Assembly: GCA_003514765.1 (NCBI GenBank)
Contig: DOOY01000097.1
Span: 1-6,284 of the forward strand
DNA length: 6,284 nt
Direction of reading: 5' to 3'
From: Nitrosomonas sp.
Lineage (GTDB): Bacteria > Pseudomonadota > Gammaproteobacteria > Burkholderiales > Nitrosomonadaceae
Part shown: in pieces, positions 1 through 5,913 of the stretch
How positions within the stretch are numbered: the stretch's first letter is position 1
Layout: every line of letters starts with the position of its first letter
Position numbers and translations under genes: made by a program
The notes under the pieces: model-generated
Seen by the model: the letters and a program-made list of their open reading frames with translations, nothing else
What the model was told of the DNA's origin: nothing
Databases searched by the model: none

Positions 1-1676
1 TCTTAGGTATCGTTAGTATCGGTTTCTTGTTATTTATGCTACTAACTTCTAACCCATTTGATCGCCTGTTGCCAGCAGCCATGGAAGGCAGTGATTTAAA
101 TCCACTACTTCAAGACCCCGGAATGGTAATCCATCCGCCTATGTTATATATGGGCTATGTGGGATTTTCGGTGGCATTTGCTTTTGCAATTGCAGCTTTA
201 TTAAGCGGCAGATTAGATGCAACTTGGGCACGCTGGTCTCGGCCGTGGACAACAGTTGCGTGGGTATTTTTAACTTCTGGGATTATGCTCGGAAGCTGGT
301 GGGCTTACTATGAGCTTGGCTGGGGTGGCTGGTGGTTTTGGGATCCGGTTGAGAATGCTTCTTTTATGCCTTGGCTAGTAGGTACAGCATTAATGCATTC
401 GTTAGCAGTAACTGAAAAACGCGGCAGTTTTAAGAGTTGGACTGTTTTGTTGGCTATATGCACGTTTTCATTATGTTTGTTAGGTACGTTTTTGGTACGG
501 TCCGGTGTGTTAACTTCTGTACATGCTTTTGCAACTGATCCAGAAAGAGGCGTGTTTATTCTTGGGTTCTTATTCGTAACGGTGACGCTTTCACTGTTAT
601 TATTTGCATGGCGTGCACCTAAAGTAGGTTTGGGTGGTAAGTTCGATTTGTTGTCGCGTGAATCTGCGTTGCTTGCAAATAATCTGTTATTGCTCGTTGC
701 CGCAGCCAGTGTGATGTTGGGTACGTTGTATCCACTCATCATTGACGCACTTGGTCTGGGTAAGATTTCGGTAGGCCCCCCTTATTTTGAAGCCGTTTTT
801 GTCCCTATTATGACGCCCGCGATATTTTTGATTGGTCTGGGGCCGATTTCACGGTGGAAACAAATGAGCATGCCATCTCTGACTGTGCGTATACGCTGGG
901 CTATTGCTGTCAGTGTTGTCAGTGCGATTATTGCGCCTTTTTACATGGGTGAGTGGAAGCCATTAGTAAGTTTTGGTCTGTTATTAGCATTCTGGATTTT
1001 GTTTAGCATTTTGGTTAGCCTGAAGCATCGCCTCAGTAACAGTGGTCAGGGCAATATATTTACAAAATTAGCCAAGCAATCCAGAAGCTATTATGGTATG
1101 CATTGCGCACATTTCGGTGTTGCCGTTTTTATCATAGGCGTGACACTTGTAAATGGCTACGAAACGGAAAAAGATGTCCGTATGGACATTGGCAGCCGTG
1201 TGACAATCGGCGAGTATGCTTTTCAATTTAACGGTATTTCAGATGTTGACGGTCCTAACTATAAGTCTGTGCGTGGCGAAATTGAAGTATTCAAAAATGG
1301 TGAGTTTCTGCGTAAATTATTTCCGGAGAAGCGCACTTATAATGCTTCAGGGATGGTTATGACAGAAGCTGCAATAGATACTGGATTATTCCGGGATCTC
1401 TATGTTGCTTTGGGCGAGCCTTTAGCAAACGAGGCCTGGGTAGTTCGTGCTTACCATAAGCCTTTCGTTGACTGGATCTGGCTTGGTTGTATATTGATGG
1501 CAATCGGCGGCATTTTGGCCGTTAGTGATAAACGTTATCGTTTAAAAATTAAGACCAAGAGTACGTTATTTGCTGACAAGGAAGCTGAAAAAGAAATACC
1601 GGCAGCAGATGGAACGCGTAAGCCAGCAGCGGCTGGAAGTGGCTCTGATTTAGTAACAGAAACAAGGAAAGTGTGA
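1..1676 (+). CDS. ccmF: Cytochrome c haem lyase subunit CcmF, 5'-truncated by the window edge
   Basis: CcmF is the large inner-membrane protein of System I (Ccm) cytochrome c maturation. It takes haem from holo-CcmE and, with CcmH and CcmI, attaches it to apocytochrome c at the periplasmic face. The frame is open to the left edge (first full codon at 3), so the gene starts outside the window; a TTG at 27 is only an internal codon. 557 residues are visible. The signature haem-handling WWD motif GGWWFWDPVENASFMPWL lies at visible residues 108-125. Histidines at visible 44 (IHPP), 132 (LMHSL) and 174 (SVHAF) line up with E. coli CcmF H173, H261 and H303 at a constant offset of 129, which implies about 129 missing residues. 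H367 or H370 (MHCAHFG) would be the last haem ligand, H491. Many hydrophobic segments and a periplasmic domain near visible 385-480 fit the family. After the last membrane segment there is a charged, Ala/Glu/Lys-rich tail of roughly 40 residues, longer than in E. coli. The stop overlaps the ccmG start. Identification is firm. Confidence 0.97.
   Translation, partial: LGIVSIGFLLFMLLTSNPFDRLLPAAMEGSDLNPLLQDPGMVIHPPMLYMGYVGFSVAFAFAIAALLSGRLDATWARWSRPWTTVAWVFLTSGIMLGSWWAYYELGWGGWWFWDPVENASFMPWLVGTALMHSLAVTEKRGSFKSWTVLLAICTFSLCLLGTFLVRSGVLTSVHAFATDPERGVFILGFLFVTVTLSLLLFAWRAPKVGLGGKFDLLSRESALLANNLLLLVAAASVMLGTLYPLIIDALGLGKISVGPPYFEAVFVPIMTPAIFLIGLGPISRWKQMSMPSLTVRIRWAIAVSVVSAIIAPFYMGEWKPLVSFGLLLAFWILFSILVSLKHRLSNSGQGNIFTKLAKQSRSYYGMHCAHFGVAVFIIGVTLVNGYETEKDVRMDIGSRVTIGEYAFQFNGISDVDGPNYKSVRGEIEVFKNGEFLRKLFPEKRTYNASGMVMTEAAIDTGLFRDLYVALGEPLANEAWVVRAYHKPFVDWIWLGCILMAIGGILAVSDKRYRLKIKTKSTLFADKEAEKEIPAADGTRKPAAAGSGSDLVTETRKV
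1664..1668 (+). promoter_or_regulatory. Shine-Dalgarno site for ccmG
   Basis: AAGGA lies inside the 3' end of ccmF, 7 bases before the ATG at 1676 but only 4 before the in-frame GTG at 1673. It therefore favours the ATG that overlaps the ccmF stop codon. Confidence 0.6.
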
Positions 1677-2203
1677 TGCGGTATTTAGCGCCATTGTTTG
1701 CTTTCTTAGTACTGGCTGTGTTTTTATTTGCTGGTTTATCCTTAAATCCACGCCAGGTACCTTCTCCGTTGATTGACAAACCTGCGCCCGAGTTTGAACT
1801 TTATAACCTGCATGAACCCGAGAAAGTTTTATCGTCAAAAGATAACTTGGGAAAAGTCTGGTTACTGAATGTGTGGGCTTCATGGTGTGTGGCATGCCGG
1901 GATGAGCACCCATTACTGGTACAACTTGCAAATTCCGGTTTGGTGCCCGTATACGGACTTAACTATAAGGACGAAAATACAACGGCGAAACAATGGCTTA
2001 GACTTTACGGTGATCCTTATGTGGTGAGCGTAGTTGACCCAGATGGCAAAGTGGGTATTGACTATGGCGTATATGGCGTTCCTGAGACTTATGTTATCGA
2101 TAAAAAAGGGATTATAAGGCATAAGCAAATTGGTCCTGTAACTGTAGACTCATTGCAAAATACAATCATTCCATTGATTGAAAAATTACAAAGGCAAACA
2201 TAA
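1676..2203 (+). CDS. ccmG: Thiol:disulfide interchange protein CcmG (DsbE)
   Basis: CcmG is a membrane-anchored periplasmic thioredoxin-like reductant. Fed with electrons by DsbD/CcdA-type proteins, it keeps the apocytochrome CXXCH cysteines, or CcmH, reduced before haem attachment. The 175-residue length is normal for the family. Residues 3-22 form an uncleaved N-terminal membrane anchor. The thioredoxin fold follows, with the active site WCVAC (C71, C74), the family-typical GLNYKD stretch at 94-99, and the cis-proline loop in YGVYGVPETY (P136, 130-139) that marks CcmG/DsbE proteins. The start is taken as the ATG at 1676, whose A is the last base of the ccmF TGA. AAGGA at 1664-1668 sits 7 bases upstream. 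A GTG at 1673 is in frame but would be only 4 bases from that site. The stop overlaps the ccmH ATG (TAATG), so translation is probably coupled on both sides. Nothing appears damaged. Confidence 0.97.
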   Translation: MRYLAPLFAFLVLAVFLFAGLSLNPRQVPSPLIDKPAPEFELYNLHEPEKVLSSKDNLGKVWLLNVWASWCVACRDEHPLLVQLANSGLVPVYGLNYKDENTTAKQWLRLYGDPYVVSVVDPDGKVGIDYGVYGVPETYVIDKKGIIRHKQIGPVTVDSLQNTIIPLIEKLQRQT

Positions 2204-2868
2204 TGAATTTCTCCTGTCCAATGTTTGTTGACTTGACTAATAGATTAGCACCAAAGTATATGACGTTAAAGTTGTCTTACATTCTGATTTTAAGTCTGTT
2301 AATCCTAACGGTATCGTCAGTGTGTTGGTCGCAGGAAACTTATAAAGAAGCGCTTCCCGCAGCAGAGAATCCGGAAATTGAAAAAAGAATGTTGGCGTTA
2401 ACTGAGGATCTGCGTTGTCTGGTTTGTCAAAACGAAACAATTGCAGAATCGCGTGCCGATTTTTCCAATGATATGCGCCGGGTTATTCGTGAACAAATCG
2501 AAGCCAACAAAACAGATGCTGAAATTATTGAGTTTTTAGTCGATCGTTACGGGGATTTTGTACTTTACAATCCACCCATGAAATCAACAACCGTGTTATT
2601 GTGGTTTGGTCCACTTATTTTTTTCATTTTAAGTGCCTGGTTCTTGGTTAAATATCTCAAAGGACGTCGTCTTCAGATTGAAGATGTAAATCTGTCCGAA
2701 TCGGATCGGAAAAAAATTGCCGTTTTGTTAGCTGAAAAAGAAGTAGCTGAGTCTGGAATGCAAATAGAGAAAACAGAAGCTTCGACAAATAAAAACAATT
2801 CAATAACCGAAGTGAATCAGAGCAAAGATGAAGTTCCATCCGGCGAAAATAAAGGTAATAACGTATGA
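2203..2868 (+). CDS. ccmH: Cytochrome c maturation protein CcmH (thiol oxidoreductase subunit)
   Basis: CcmH is the periplasmic thiol-redox component of the System I haem lyase complex. Its cysteine pair exchanges disulfides with apocytochrome c and CcmG, and it associates with CcmF and CcmI. The defining LRCLVCQN motif is at residues 70-77 (C72, C75), in a helical domain at about 50-125 that includes the conserved DRYGDFVLYNPP stretch. A C-terminal membrane helix follows (about 129-151). After it comes a cytoplasmic tail of about 70 residues whose last 45 or so are rich in Glu, Lys, Asn and Ser and look disordered. The start is uncertain. ATG 2203 overlaps the ccmG stop and has AAAGG at 2190-2194, 8 bases upstream. 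The hydrophobic signal segment begins only after M20 (ATG 2260), giving an unusually long polar stretch before it. I keep 2203 because of the Shine-Dalgarno site and overlap. This is a stand-alone CcmH, not the CcmH-CcmI fusion of E. coli; the TPR part is the next gene, starting in an ATGA overlap. Confidence 0.95.
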   Translation: MNFSCPMFVDLTNRLAPKYMTLKLSYILILSLLILTVSSVCWSQETYKEALPAAENPEIEKRMLALTEDLRCLVCQNETIAESRADFSNDMRRVIREQIEANKTDAEIIEFLVDRYGDFVLYNPPMKSTTVLLWFGPLIFFILSAWFLVKYLKGRRLQIEDVNLSESDRKKIAVLLAEKEVAESGMQIEKTEASTNKNNSITEVNQSKDEVPSGENKGNNV

Positions 2869-4208
2869 CGGCATTTTGGATTATTTCAGGTATTTTTATT
2901 GTAGTTACATTGCTTTTTATTATTCCGACGCTATTAAAAAGTAAAAATGTTCAGGAACAGCGTGTAGAACGTGATGCCGTCAATATTACAGTTTACCGTG
3001 ATCAACTGAAAGAATTAGAAAGAGATTTGGAAAATGATATTCTAACTCAGGAACAATATGACCAGAGTAAACAAGAACTTCAGCAACGTATGCTTCAGGA
3101 TGTTCCTGAAATGATGGAACAAACGGAAAGTAAAAAAACGAACAAAGTTATGAATATCGCAATCTCGACAGTGATAGCACTGACATTACCAGTTGCTGCA
3201 GTTTATCTGTATTTAGAAATCGGTGATACGCGCGGATTATTACCGCAGGCTCAACTGGCAAATGCAACACAAATGTCGCAGAATAACAGTAGTGGTACGC
3301 CTGAAGGTCACGATAATTTTGCTTCTGTGCTGGATAATCTAATTGCACGACTTAATAATGATCCTGAAGATGTCGAGGGATGGATTATGCTGGGACGTAC
3401 ATACGCAATTATGAAACGATATGATGAAGCGGCCGGTACATATGCGAAACTGAATGAATTGATTCCCGATAACCCCCAGATTCTGAGTGACTATGCCGAT
3501 ATATTGGCTATGACGAATGATGGAAGTCTCACTGGAAGGCCATCTGAACTGATTCAAAAAGCTTTGGAAATTGATCCGGAATACCCGAAAGCATTAGCTT
3601 TGGCTGGGACTGTCGAGTTTGAACAAAATGAATTCGATCAAGCTGCCATGTATTGGGAAAGATTGCTTGCAGTAATTCCAGCGGATTCTCAACTTGCCAA
3701 GTCTGTCAATGAAAGTATTGAGGAAGCCAGGTCACTGGCGGGTAAAGAATCTGGCGCATCTCAAACGCAGCAGGTGGCTGCTACAAAAGCTGTTGAAGAA
3801 GAACCGCAATCCAGCGTTATGGAATCTCAACAGTCTGCTACAGCAACAGCAGAAATGTCTGGATCATTGTCCATATCTGGCAATGTAACAATCAGTGATT
3901 CGATTGCTTCGAGCGCAAATCAGAATGATACATTATTCATTTATGCACGTGCAGAATCAGGGCCTAAAATGCCGCTGGCAATCTTAAGATTAAAAGCGGG
4001 CGATTTGCCGACATCGTTTACGTTGACAGATGAAATGGCAATGACGCCAGCAATGAAATTGTCAAGTTTCCCAAATGTCGTTGTTGAAGCCCGGATATCT
4101 AAATCTGGTCAGGCCGTTCCAGCGAGCGGTGATCTCCAAGGAGTGAGCGCGCCTGTCAAGGTCGGTGATAACAATGTGACAATTGTAATCGATTCAAGAA
4201 TTCCATAA
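2865..4208 (+). CDS. ccmI: Cytochrome c biogenesis TPR protein CcmI (CycH)
   Basis: CcmI is the apocytochrome c chaperone of the haem lyase complex: its periplasmic TPR domain binds the C-terminal helix of apocytochromes and delivers them to CcmF/CcmH. Layout of the 447 residues: membrane helix 1 at about 4-24; a cytoplasmic, probably coiled-coil loop at about 30-90 with the family pattern YRDQLKELERDLENDILTQ; membrane helix 2 at about 95-115; a periplasmic TPR block at about 152-275 with at least three helical repeats (VEGWIMLGRTYAIMKRYDEA, then ALEIDPEYPKALALAGTVEF and the following helices); a Ser/Thr/Gln/Ala-rich linker at about 290-332; and a beta-rich C-terminal domain at 335-447 (LFIYARAESGPKMPLAILR, FTLTDEMAMTPAMKLSSFP) typical of full-length CcmI in beta- and gammaproteobacteria. 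The ATG at 2865 overlaps the ccmH TGA, with AAAGG at 2851-2855, 9 bases upstream. It appears to be the last ccm gene, since bcp follows after a gap and not by overlap. Confidence 0.95.
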   Translation: MTAFWIISGIFIVVTLLFIIPTLLKSKNVQEQRVERDAVNITVYRDQLKELERDLENDILTQEQYDQSKQELQQRMLQDVPEMMEQTESKKTNKVMNIAISTVIALTLPVAAVYLYLEIGDTRGLLPQAQLANATQMSQNNSSGTPEGHDNFASVLDNLIARLNNDPEDVEGWIMLGRTYAIMKRYDEAAGTYAKLNELIPDNPQILSDYADILAMTNDGSLTGRPSELIQKALEIDPEYPKALALAGTVEFEQNEFDQAAMYWERLLAVIPADSQLAKSVNESIEEARSLAGKESGASQTQQVAATKAVEEEPQSSVMESQQSATATAEMSGSLSISGNVTISDSIASSANQNDTLFIYARAESGPKMPLAILRLKAGDLPTSFTLTDEMAMTPAMKLSSFPNVVVEARISKSGQAVPASGDLQGVSAPVKVGDNNVTIVIDSRIP

Positions 4209-4262
4209 TTTTGCTGAAAATGAACAAAACTCTTCAAAAAACTTTTTAATTTCTTAAATTCA
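4209..4262 (+). other. AT-rich gap between ccmI and bcp
   Basis: These 54 bases break the overlapping arrangement of the ccm genes. I see no GC-rich stem followed by a T-run that would make a terminator, only a weak AT stem (ATTTT 4208-4212 with AAAAT 4217-4221). There is no clear sigma-70 promoter and no Shine-Dalgarno motif just before the bcp ATG. The T/A-rich run at 4236-4260 could help ribosome loading in place of one. Whether bcp is co-transcribed with the ccm genes cannot be decided here. Confidence 0.45.
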
Positions 4263-4724
4263 ATGTTAGCAATTGATAAACCTGTGCCCGATTTTCAATT
4301 ACCCAGTACCAGTGGTGAAAACTTTTCACTATCTGAAATGAGTGGCAAGCATCTTGTCATTTATTTTTATCCAAAAGATAATACACCCGGATGTACTACA
4401 GAAGGAGAAAATTTTCGGGACAACTATGTAGCCTTTAAAGATTCAAATTGTGAAATTTTTGGAGTTTCACGTGACAGTATGAAATCCCATGAAAACTTCA
4501 AGGAAAAAATGAAGTTTCCTTTTGAGCTTCTTAGCGATGTAGATGAAGTGGCTTGTAAGTTATTTGATGTTATTAAAATGAAGAATATGTATGGCAAGCA
4601 AGTTCGCGGTATTGAACGAAGCACCTTTGTTATTGATATGAAGGGAATCTTAAGGAAGGAGTGGCGTGGCGTCAAAGTTCCGGGTCATGTGGAGGAAGTG
4701 TTGGCGTTTGTTAAAACACTTTGA
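4263..4724 (+). CDS. bcp: Thioredoxin-dependent peroxiredoxin, BCP/PrxQ family
   Basis: This is a cytoplasmic thiol peroxidase that reduces hydrogen peroxide and organic hydroperoxides, in the AhpC/TSA superfamily. The 153-residue length is normal for BCP. The peroxidatic cysteine is C44 in the motif PKDNTPGCTTE (P37, T41, C44), and R119 in GIERSTFVID is the conserved active-site arginine. E. coli BCP has its resolving cysteine five residues after the peroxidatic one; here that position is E49. The other cysteines, C63 and C98, are not at a resolving position I recognise, so this looks like a 1-Cys BCP (inference). There is no signal peptide. The ATG at 4263 is the only sensible start: no in-frame ATG, GTG or TTG precedes it within the gap after ccmI. 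No Shine-Dalgarno motif is visible upstream. The gene follows ccmI by 54 bases and ends 27 bases from the convergent mdh stop. Family assignment is firm; the mechanistic subclass is tentative. Confidence 0.95.
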   Translation: MLAIDKPVPDFQLPSTSGENFSLSEMSGKHLVIYFYPKDNTPGCTTEGENFRDNYVAFKDSNCEIFGVSRDSMKSHENFKEKMKFPFELLSDVDEVACKLFDVIKMKNMYGKQVRGIERSTFVIDMKGILRKEWRGVKVPGHVEEVLAFVKTL

Positions 4725-4751
4725 CCAAAATCAATTGTTATTTCGTGAAGT

Positions 4752-5738
4752 TTAAACTAATAAATGTTTGATCGCATTTTGTTCGGCGATTAACTCTTCG
4801 TAGCTTTTTTGCATTTTATTCCTGTCATAATCGCTTAAATCAAGTCCCTGAACAATCTGATAGCCGCCATTCTGGCAAGTTACCGGAAAGCTGTAAATGA
4901 TTCCTTCAGGAATATCATAGCTTCCATCAGATAAAATGCCCATCGAAGTCCAATCATTTTTTCTGGTTCCAAAAATCCAATCCTGCATATGGTTAATAAT
5001 TGCATTTGCAGCACTTGCTGCACTGGATCTGCCATGCCGCGCCTCGATAATGGCCATGCCGCGTTTTTGTACAGTCGGGACAAAGCTGTTATCTATCCAA
5101 TTATTGTCAGCTATAAGTGATCTGACAGACTGGTTGTCAATTTCTGCATGGTTTAAGTCGGGATACTGCGTATTAGAATGATTACCCCAGACAACCATTT
5201 TTCTAATACTGGTAACAGGTCTGGATAGTTTTTGAGCAACTTGCGATAAAGCACGGTTATGGTCGAGTCTCAACATCGCTGAGAAATTTCCGGGATTAAG
5301 GCTAGGCGCATTATTTAGAGTAATATAAGCATTTGTGTTAGCTGGATTACCCACAACTAGTACCTTAACATGCTTATTAGCAGCAGCATTGAGTGCTTTA
5401 CCCTGTTCAATAAAAATCGGGCCATTTGCTTCCAGCAAATCTTTACGCTCCATATTTTCACCGCGTGGTCGGGCACCCACTAGCAGCGCGATATCTGCGT
5501 CTTGAAATGCCACTCGTGGATCATCAGTGGTTATAAGTTCAGTCAAAAGCGGAAACGCACAGTCCTGCATTTCCATTACCAAACCGTCAAATAACGGGCG
5601 GGCGTTGGGAATGTCGAGTAACTGTAAAATGATAGGTTGGTCTTTGCCGAGCATGTCGCCAGCAGCTATGCGAAACAGCAGGCTATAACAAATCTGGCCT
5701 GTTGCGCCAGTGACCGAAATTCGAATTGGCGATTTCAT
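4752..5738 (-). CDS. mdh: NAD-dependent malate dehydrogenase
   Basis: Interconverts malate and oxaloacetate with NAD in the TCA cycle, in the cytoplasm. It is 328 residues long from ATG 5738, the usual length for the MDH subgroup related to animal cytosolic MDH. Numbered from that ATG: the N-terminal nucleotide-binding loop is VTGATGQIC (G11, G14, C17); D42 ending LQLLD is the acidic residue that favours NAD over [19 protein letters not shown] supplies substrate-binding R92 and R98 on the mobile loop; GNPANTNA at 130-137 is the conserved cofactor/substrate segment; LDHNR gives D159 and R162; and [11 protein letters not shown] gives catalytic H187. All key residues are present. The one oddity is Cys at the third position of the GxxGxxG loop; small non-Gly residues occur there in relatives, for example Ala in animal cytosolic MDH. 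An in-frame TTG at 5747 would add three residues, but the Shine-Dalgarno site at 5748-5752 would abut it. The gene stands alone on its strand, convergent with bcp. Confidence 0.96.
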   Translation of the reverse strand: MKSPIRISVTGATGQICYSLLFRIAAGDMLGKDQPIILQLLDIPNARPLFDGLVMEMQDCAFPLLTELITTDDPRVAFQDADIALLVGARPRGENMERKDLLEANGPIFIEQGKALNAAANKHVKVLVVGNPANTNAYITLNNAPSLNPGNFSAMLRLDHNRALSQVAQKLSRPVTSIRKMVVWGNHSNTQYPDLNHAEIDNQSVRSLIADNNWIDNSFVPTVQKRGMAIIEARHGRSSAASAANAIINHMQDWIFGTRKNDWTSMGILSDGSYDIPEGIIYSFPVTCQNGGYQIVQGLDLSDYDRNKMQKSYEELIAEQNAIKHLLV

Positions 5739-5747
5739 TTTTTTCAA

Positions 5748-5752
5748 TCCTT
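5748..5752 (-). promoter_or_regulatory. Shine-Dalgarno site for mdh, deciding the start
   Basis: Read on the minus strand this is AAGGA, 9 bases before the ATG at 5738 and with no gap before the in-frame TTG at 5747. Correct spacing therefore supports the ATG. Confidence 0.7.
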
Positions 5753-5767
5753 GAGAACGCTCCGTAG

Positions 5768-5784
5768 ACTGTCAAATTAACAGT
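5768..5784. repeat. Imperfect 17-base palindrome in the mdh leader
   Basis: ACTGTCAAATTAACAGT has two 8-base arms around a central A, with seven of eight positions complementary. It lies 30 bases upstream of the mdh ATG and between the candidate -10 box and the Shine-Dalgarno site. It could be an operator or a weak RNA hairpin. CTGT and ACAG are separated by 7 bases, one fewer than in the CTGT-N8-ACAG LexA box, so I do not assign it to LexA. Confidence 0.4.
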
Positions 5785-5805
5785 ACTTGAGAAAATTGAC
5801 TGAGA

Positions 5806-5811
5806 ATTATA
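5806..5811 (-). promoter_or_regulatory. Candidate -10 box of the mdh promoter
   Basis: The minus strand reads TATAAT, a perfect sigma-70 -10 hexamer, 67 bases upstream of the mdh ATG; this would give a leader of about 60 bases. The -35 region is poor. At 17-base spacing the hexamer is TTCCTT (5834-5829), and the better match TTGGAA (5830-5825) is only 13 bases away. An activator may be needed, or this may be chance in AT-rich DNA. Confidence 0.4.
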
Positions 5812-5913
5812 CTTGTAATCAGTGTTCCAAGGAAGACTGGATGAGCAGTATACATTTAATTGGATAATATAAATTGGGTTGATATGATGAAACGGGCAAT
5901 ATCAAATTTAATC

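Noticed and set aside
27..29. TTG at 27 as the true start of ccmF
   Set aside because: The frame is open to the window edge and the family alignment implies about 129 more residues upstream; the site is inside a membrane segment.
308..742. 144-codon minus-strand open frame inside ccmF
   Set aside because: It lies wholly opposite the conserved WWD region of ccmF, with no domain-like sequence; it is a shadow of the real gene.
3694..3888. 64-codon plus-strand open frame inside ccmI
   Set aside because: It overlaps the ccmI linker in another frame, and its composition reflects the low-complexity repeats of ccmI.
4208..4221. ATTTT-GCTG-AAAAT hairpin after ccmI as a terminator
   Set aside because: Five A-T pairs only, overlapping the ccmI stop region, with no adjacent T-run; too weak.
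4221..4250. TGAACA and TTTAAT as a promoter for bcp
   Set aside because: Poor hexamer matches, and the transcript would start only a few bases before the ATG; such matches are expected by chance in this AT-rich gap.
4696..4721. Seven-base stem AAGTGTT/AACACTT around the bcp 3' end as a terminator between bcp and mdh
   Set aside because: The loop is 12 bases, the stem is AT-rich and lies mostly inside bcp, and no T-run follows on either strand.
5770..5775. Perfect TTGACA on the minus strand as the mdh -35 box
   Set aside because: At 16-18 base spacing the -10 position falls on the Shine-Dalgarno site (AAGGAT) and is not TATAAT-like; the transcript would then start at or inside the coding region.
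5769..5783. LexA (SOS) box upstream of mdh
   Set aside because: CTGT and ACAG are separated by 7 bases, not 8, and mdh is not a usual SOS gene.
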